Shown here piece by piece: positions 60,145-64,000 of a stretch of 64,000 nucleotides of DNA. Numbering within the stretch: the stretch's first letter is position 1; the number at the start of each line of letters is the position of its first letter. Both the position numbers and the translations under genes were made by a program. This DNA is from Symsagittifera roscoffensis (taxonomy: Eukaryota; Xenacoelomorpha; Acoela; Convolutidae). The DNA lies in contig NC_087064.1 of the NCBI RefSeq assembly GCF_963678635.1, forward strand, positions 59,220,338 to 59,284,337, given 5' to 3'. The notes beneath the pieces were generated by a model. It was given only the letters and a program-made list of their open reading frames with translations, did not search any database and was not told where the DNA came from.

Positions 60145-61067
60145 TGTGACATTCGACCAGAATGGCCAAAATGCAATCTCTGCAGACTTCGAAATTTTAG
60201 CAGTGAACCTTCCGAGTTAATGATTTTGAAGGATTAACGACGTTATTGGAACGTTTAGCCAAACGGTGAGGGCTAGAATATTCTAGTATTTTAAATTTTC
60301 AAAAATTCGAATGATGACGTCACATTTCTGAGAAATGCTGAAACGGCCATTTTAACAAAAGGAGAGAGAAAAAACACAACAACTTTATCTGCGATTGCGA
60401 ACAGGACGAAAATCGAGATTAAAAAACGACAACGAACTACAAAATAGCAGAGAACGTTCCGAGTTGCAACTATTGTGCTGCTACAATAGTTGCAAGGCCG
60501 TTGCGAACAACGGTGAAGGGTAAGAAGCCAGCCTTCCGGATTAGGAAGAAATCAAAAGTAAGGAGCTTGATTCAGCGGATTCAAGAATCCGGAAGGGTCT
60601 CGGGACGGAAACTTTTATTAACTCATATGAACTTTTAGCATCCTGTCATGTCCTGACTTGAATTTAATTGATATTTGGATTAGTTTTGACAAGGATGAGG
60701 TGCTAAGAGTTGGGGGGAAAGGGTTGATCCATCTTCGATGGAGATGATGATTTTTATCTACTGAACAAAAACAATAGTAATATAATAAGTAGTAGCCCTG
60801 TTTTTAGGAGTGACCTCGTGGTCTGGGGATACTGAGACCCAGCCATGAGCTCACTATTTTTGCATGTAATTCAGTTAATTTGAGCGTTCTGGTCGAAGCC
60901 GGAGAACAGTAACGTTTTTGTCGACCCGATGTTAGAAAAGACCACCGAAAAGTACTGGCTTGGTAGAGACGGTGAAAAACATGCGAAGCTCTGTTTAGAC
61001 GCTAGCCAGTCGTCTTAAGACTTAGTTTTGTTATCCGTCGATATGTATCTTCCGGGCGAATGTTACA
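60145..61067 (+). repeat. 3' LTR of the giant element
   Basis: 923 bp, same as 36881-37803 except G at 60792 for C at 37528. Ends CGAATGTTACA; followed by CCCCCTCAG. Confidence 0.97.
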
Positions 61068-61107
61068 CCCCCTCAGAAGTGCAAAACTTAATTTTGTTGT
61101 TATAAAG

Positions 61108-61108
61108 T

Positions 61109-61170
<62 letters not shown>

Positions 61171-61175
61171 CATAA
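61108..61175. repeat. (AAT)n microsatellite, tail of the minus-strand LINE
   Basis: About 20 AAT triplets on the plus strand; on the minus strand (ATT)n follows the end of the LINE ORF, as 3' tails do in several non-LTR clades. Confidence 0.9.
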
Positions 61176-61238
61176 TAAAGGATTTAGGAATATAATCCAA
61201 GGGTTTGCATAAAACCCAGTCATTACATTGTTCAAAGT

Positions 61239-61652
61239 TTAGTTTTCAGTTATAAGTGTAAGTTTCTTCAGGTCTCTACAATTGTTGCATTCGCATAAAA
61301 TGCGCCAAGTGCATGTGTCTGATTCGTTGAAGCGAGTTTTGAAAAACTTTACGTACATTCCTAGAAGTCTGTTTTTGCATTTTGGGTCAAACAATATGTC
61401 ACATTTGTAGTATTTGTTGAAGAGATTAGCAAGACGACATGCCCGAACCAGAAATCCGACTCGCACTTCTTCAGACGAATGAATTTGTTTGCAGACGAAA
61501 TTTCGTGTCATTTGGGCTCTTCGGTTTCCAACATCAGTGATGCTTACATGGCTTCTCCAGTCGATGTCAACATTTCCAGGTAGTATTTTTGCAAACAGCA
61601 GTCCAACATGAAGCTCTTGGTATAGAGACAAAGGAAGGATATTAAGTTTCAC
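61239..61652 (-). pseudogene. LINE ORF2 C-terminal end
   Basis: Reads NILPLSLYQELHVGLLFAKI to WRILCECNNCRDLKKL and stop, typical of nematode LINE C-termini. Out of frame with the RT core. Confidence 0.7.
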
Positions 61653-62358
61653 GAGTTTGTCTTTATAGGAGATATCGCTTTCCGCTGCACACTTTCTATG
61701 ATTCCTAAGTCACCTTTTGATGGTTTCCAGATAGCTGAACCGTAGCACAGAATTGGCACAATGTAACAGATATTTGCGTTTTTTCTGGTCGCAGAATTCG
61801 CCTTTGAGAGATTCCTTTTGAGTACGAAGAGAGCGTTTAAGGCTTTTTCAGCCCTCTTTTTTGCGTATTGCGTCCAAGAGAGCGTGTCGGTTATCAGGAT
61901 GCCCAGATCTTTCATTACTTTAGTGGTTTCGAAGCTGTACTGGGGAGTGCGATCGTAGCTAATCCTTTGATATAGAGGACTTTACTTTTCGTCAGGTTCA
62001 TTGACATGCAGTTTTCCTCGGACCACCTCCAAAATCTCCTAACATCTATGTTGAGAGTTAAAGTGTTGTCTCCAACAATTTTGTAGTCGTCTGCATAACC
62101 AAATGTTGCGGACATGACACAGGACGGTAGATCATTTATGAAGACTAGGAAGAGAAATGGCCCGAGTATAGAGCCCTGGGGAACGACGCTGAAGACTTCC
62201 AGCACTCCGGAAATTGTGTCATTCAGCCTCACTGTTTGCTTCCGGTTGGAGAGGTAGGTGTGTGCAACTACTTCTCCAACTGCAACTACTTGAACAATTT
62301 CCTTCAATTCCAGAAGTCGATAATTTCTCCATGAGGGTTCCGTGCGAGACTTTGTCAA
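61649..62358 (-). pseudogene. LINE RT palm and thumb in two frames
   Basis: 62358-61915 carries VPQGSILGPFLF and YADD; 61915-61649 carries the thumb (WTQYAKKRAEKALNAL ... ICYIVPILCYGSAIW). The frame changes near 61915. Confidence 0.82.
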
Positions 62359-62834
62359 AAGTTTTTTGAAAGTCCAAGTAGAAGGTGTTCAGGTAGTTGC
62401 AGTTTGGCGAACATAGGCAGCTAAAAATTACGTGTAGATAATCTATTAGGTTTGTTATTGTCGATCGTTTAGGTCTAAAACCGTGTTGGTCTGGTGTTAG
62501 GGTTGGGTAGTCGATTGGGGCCAGTTTATCACATATTAGTTTCTCAAGCAGTTTTGAGACTGCTGAGAGCAGGCTGATCGGTCTGTAATTTGATACGTCT
62601 TGTTTATCCCCGTCTTTGAAAATTGCTGATCTTCCATTTTGTTGGAAATATCGCTTTTTTTGCTGTCAAGTTGAACAGTAAGTGAAGTGATTTTGGTAGT
62701 GACTTTGAGAGGTTTTTCAGAAGAGTTTTACCGATCAAGTCTGGTCCATTTGCCTTATTTACGTGCAAGCAGTATATGTTGGGGCAGTTCAGCGGGGGGG
62801 GGGGGGGGGGGTGAGGACCCCCATGTATTAACAT
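62359..62834 (-). pseudogene. LINE RT fingers region, frameshifted
   Basis: NGPDLIGKTLLKNLS and FPTKWKISNF (about 62745-62615), then after a shift FKDGDKQDVSNYRPIS and QHGFRPKRST. The element ends in a G-run near 62796-62811, so everything upstream is lost. Confidence 0.75.
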
Positions 62835-62940
62835 AGGCTATAGAGTATCCGGTCCTCACCCTATGTATTAACATAGGCTATAGATTTCCCAATGTATTAA
62901 GATAGGGAATAGGTTTCCCAATGTATTAAGATACGAGGTT
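62795..62940. repeat. poly-G run and short tandem repeat ATGTATTAACATAGGCTATAG
   Basis: About 18 consecutive G, then two copies of a 21-base unit separated by about 20 bp and two looser CCCAATGTATTAAGATA units. Confidence 0.8.
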
Positions 62941-64000
62941 TCAGATGGTATTTTCAGAAAAATTTTTGGCGCCCGAATTTTTTGATGGCGCCCGAATTTT
63001 TTGATTTTGTTTTTGTCGATACTTGCGTTTCTTAGCCGACTTTTATGCTTAGTGATATGTAAGGGCTGTCTTGTCTTACAAAAATTCAGTATGGTAAGTT
63101 TCAGAAGGTAAGTTTCAGAAAATTTTTTGAATTTTTTTAAAGTTTTTCTTGCAAATACATTTTATATTGAAAAAACAATTTTGTATTTAAAATCGAAAAA
63201 ATTTTCTTTGGATGGTAAATTTTTTATGGTAAGTTTTGACAAAACTTAAGTTTCGATTCAGAGAATGGGATCATAAACTAATTTATCACAGAATAATTTT
63301 TTTCTCGAAAGAATTTTTTAAATTATCATTTCATGTTATTTATTTTCCCTCATGTTATCTGGGGAAAATTGTCAAGAGGGGATTATCTTTGACAGGTTAG
63401 TTATTCCGCTCTACGGGATATCACGTGAATCTTGACAGCTCCTCACGGTTGATTACTTTTATATCCCACTCAATCTTTTTCGCCCAGGTTATCTGGAGAA
63501 CGGATGACAGATTCATTACACTTATTAATTTTATGACTTATTTTATAATTTTTCACATAATTATCTCACTTATTTTTACCTCAACTGGTTTATTTATTCT
63601 GTCATATATCTAGCTACAATTCATTTTAGTTCTCTTTTTATCACTTTGTTTTAATCTTTAAAAAACTCTTTGAAATTTCCAAATTCTCCAAAAAATTATC
63701 ATCCAAATTTATCAATTGCTCTACCACGGTAAAAGTTTACACTGAGAAAATTTTTGGTTGTGATATTTTTGTGTAATAATTTTTTCCATCTTTCTCAGAG
63801 TAAACTCTTAAGAAAATTATACAATTTACTAGAAGTTGGTTACAATTTTCGTAAATTTATCTACTTTATCGTTTATTCTTTCAATTGGGGGACTACAACA
63901 TCCATATTCCATCATCATTCTCCGTATTTCATCAAAGGGTTAGTTGCTAAGATGCTTTTCGTAAAAAAAATTAAGGAATATAAAAAGTTAAATTACATAA
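62941..64000. other. AT-rich DNA, no gene recognised
   Basis: Low-complexity A/T sequence with a GGTAAGTTTCAGAA doublet near 63095. Short ORFs (for example 63425-63613) are hydrophobic, T-rich and lack partners. Confidence 0.6.

Larger units (their letters stand above)
36881..61067 (+). mobile_element. giant 24.2-kb Ty3/gypsy (Cer-like) LTR retrotransposon with two accessory ORFs
   Basis: Two 923-bp direct LTRs (36881-37803, 60145-61067) flank 22.3 kb. Order on the plus strand: 2.6-kb leader, gag, protease, RT-RNase H, integrase with a macro-like extension, a 0.4-kb gap, accessory ORF A (1510 codons, SGNH domain), accessory ORF B (1462 codons), a 0.8-kb 3' region and a polypurine-like tract. 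LTR ends are TGTGACATTCG and CGAATGTTACA, an 11-bp imperfect inverted pair. Flanks are CACCC (left) and CCCCC (right), a possible 5-bp target duplication with one mismatch. Typical gypsy elements are 5-9 kb. Coding DNA is visibly more G/A-rich than the AT-rich surroundings. Confidence 0.95.
61108..62834 (-). mobile_element. 5'-truncated non-LTR retrotransposon (jockey/CR1-like RT)
   Basis: Minus-strand RT motifs are in normal order with frame breaks. They are NYRPISLLS (about 62585), QHGFRPKRSTITNL (about 62480), YLDFQKTFDKVSH with the first catalytic Asp (about 62370), VPQGSILGPFLF (about 62180), FGYADDYKIV with the catalytic DD (about 62090), and LGILITDTLSW (about 61905). A C-terminal region ending near 61239 has Cys spacing CECNNC, then the (ATT)n tail. 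The endonuclease part is missing. Clade assignment is by general RT pattern only. Confidence 0.85.

Noticed and set aside
63425-63613. 62-codon hydrophobic ORF near the right edge
   Set aside because: T-rich DNA gives Phe/Ile/Leu by chance; no partner or motif.

Overview
The window looks like nematode DNA, most likely Caenorhabditis. It is an AT-rich eukaryotic sequence with short GT-AG introns. It holds one split host gene whose best match is the worm/animal ER ubiquitin ligase gp78/AMFR (worm hrdl-1), set among Ty3/gypsy (Cer-type) LTR retrotransposons, a non-LTR element and much repeat debris. No rRNA, functional tRNA or CRISPR array was seen.

Layout. (1) 1 to about 8.8 kb, plus strand: the 3' part of a Ty3/gypsy element (gag, protease, RT, RNase H, integrase, C-terminal tail, probable 3' LTR). 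Its integrase ORF contains an 861-bp segment repeated four times in frame. (2) 8.8 to 12.2 kb: gene-poor AT-rich DNA ending in a 648-bp palindrome. (3) 12.2 to 36.1 kb, minus strand: the gp78/AMFR-like gene, ten exons in my model (the last uncertain), about 825 residues. One intron of 17.1 kb (17539-34651) is packed with decayed gypsy pieces, tRNA-like repeats, Helitron-like ends, minisatellite and duplications. (4) 36881 to 61067, plus strand: a giant 24.2-kb LTR retrotransposon with 923-bp LTRs differing at only one position that I found. It carries gag, protease, RT-RNase H and integrase with a macro-domain-like C-terminal extension, then two extra ORFs of 1510 and 1462 codons. The first extra ORF contains a clear SGNH/GDSL hydrolase domain; the second is unrecognised. 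(5) 61.1 to 62.8 kb, minus strand: a broken non-LTR retrotransposon with an (ATT)n tail. (6) 62.8 to 64 kb: poly-G, short tandem repeats and AT-rich DNA.

How the parts relate. The giant element landed about 0.76 kb upstream of the gp78-like start codon, in divergent orientation, and separates that gene from the LINE remnant that used to lie next to it. Near-identical LTRs and two long intact accessory ORFs argue for recent insertion. Its gag-pol frame is nevertheless crossed by two stops at or near the gag/protease boundary and by a frameshift plus a stop between RNase H and integrase. The giant element, with its macro-like and SGNH domains, its leader full of CCGGAGGGGTC repeats and its unknown last ORF, is the best candidate for an under-described system here.
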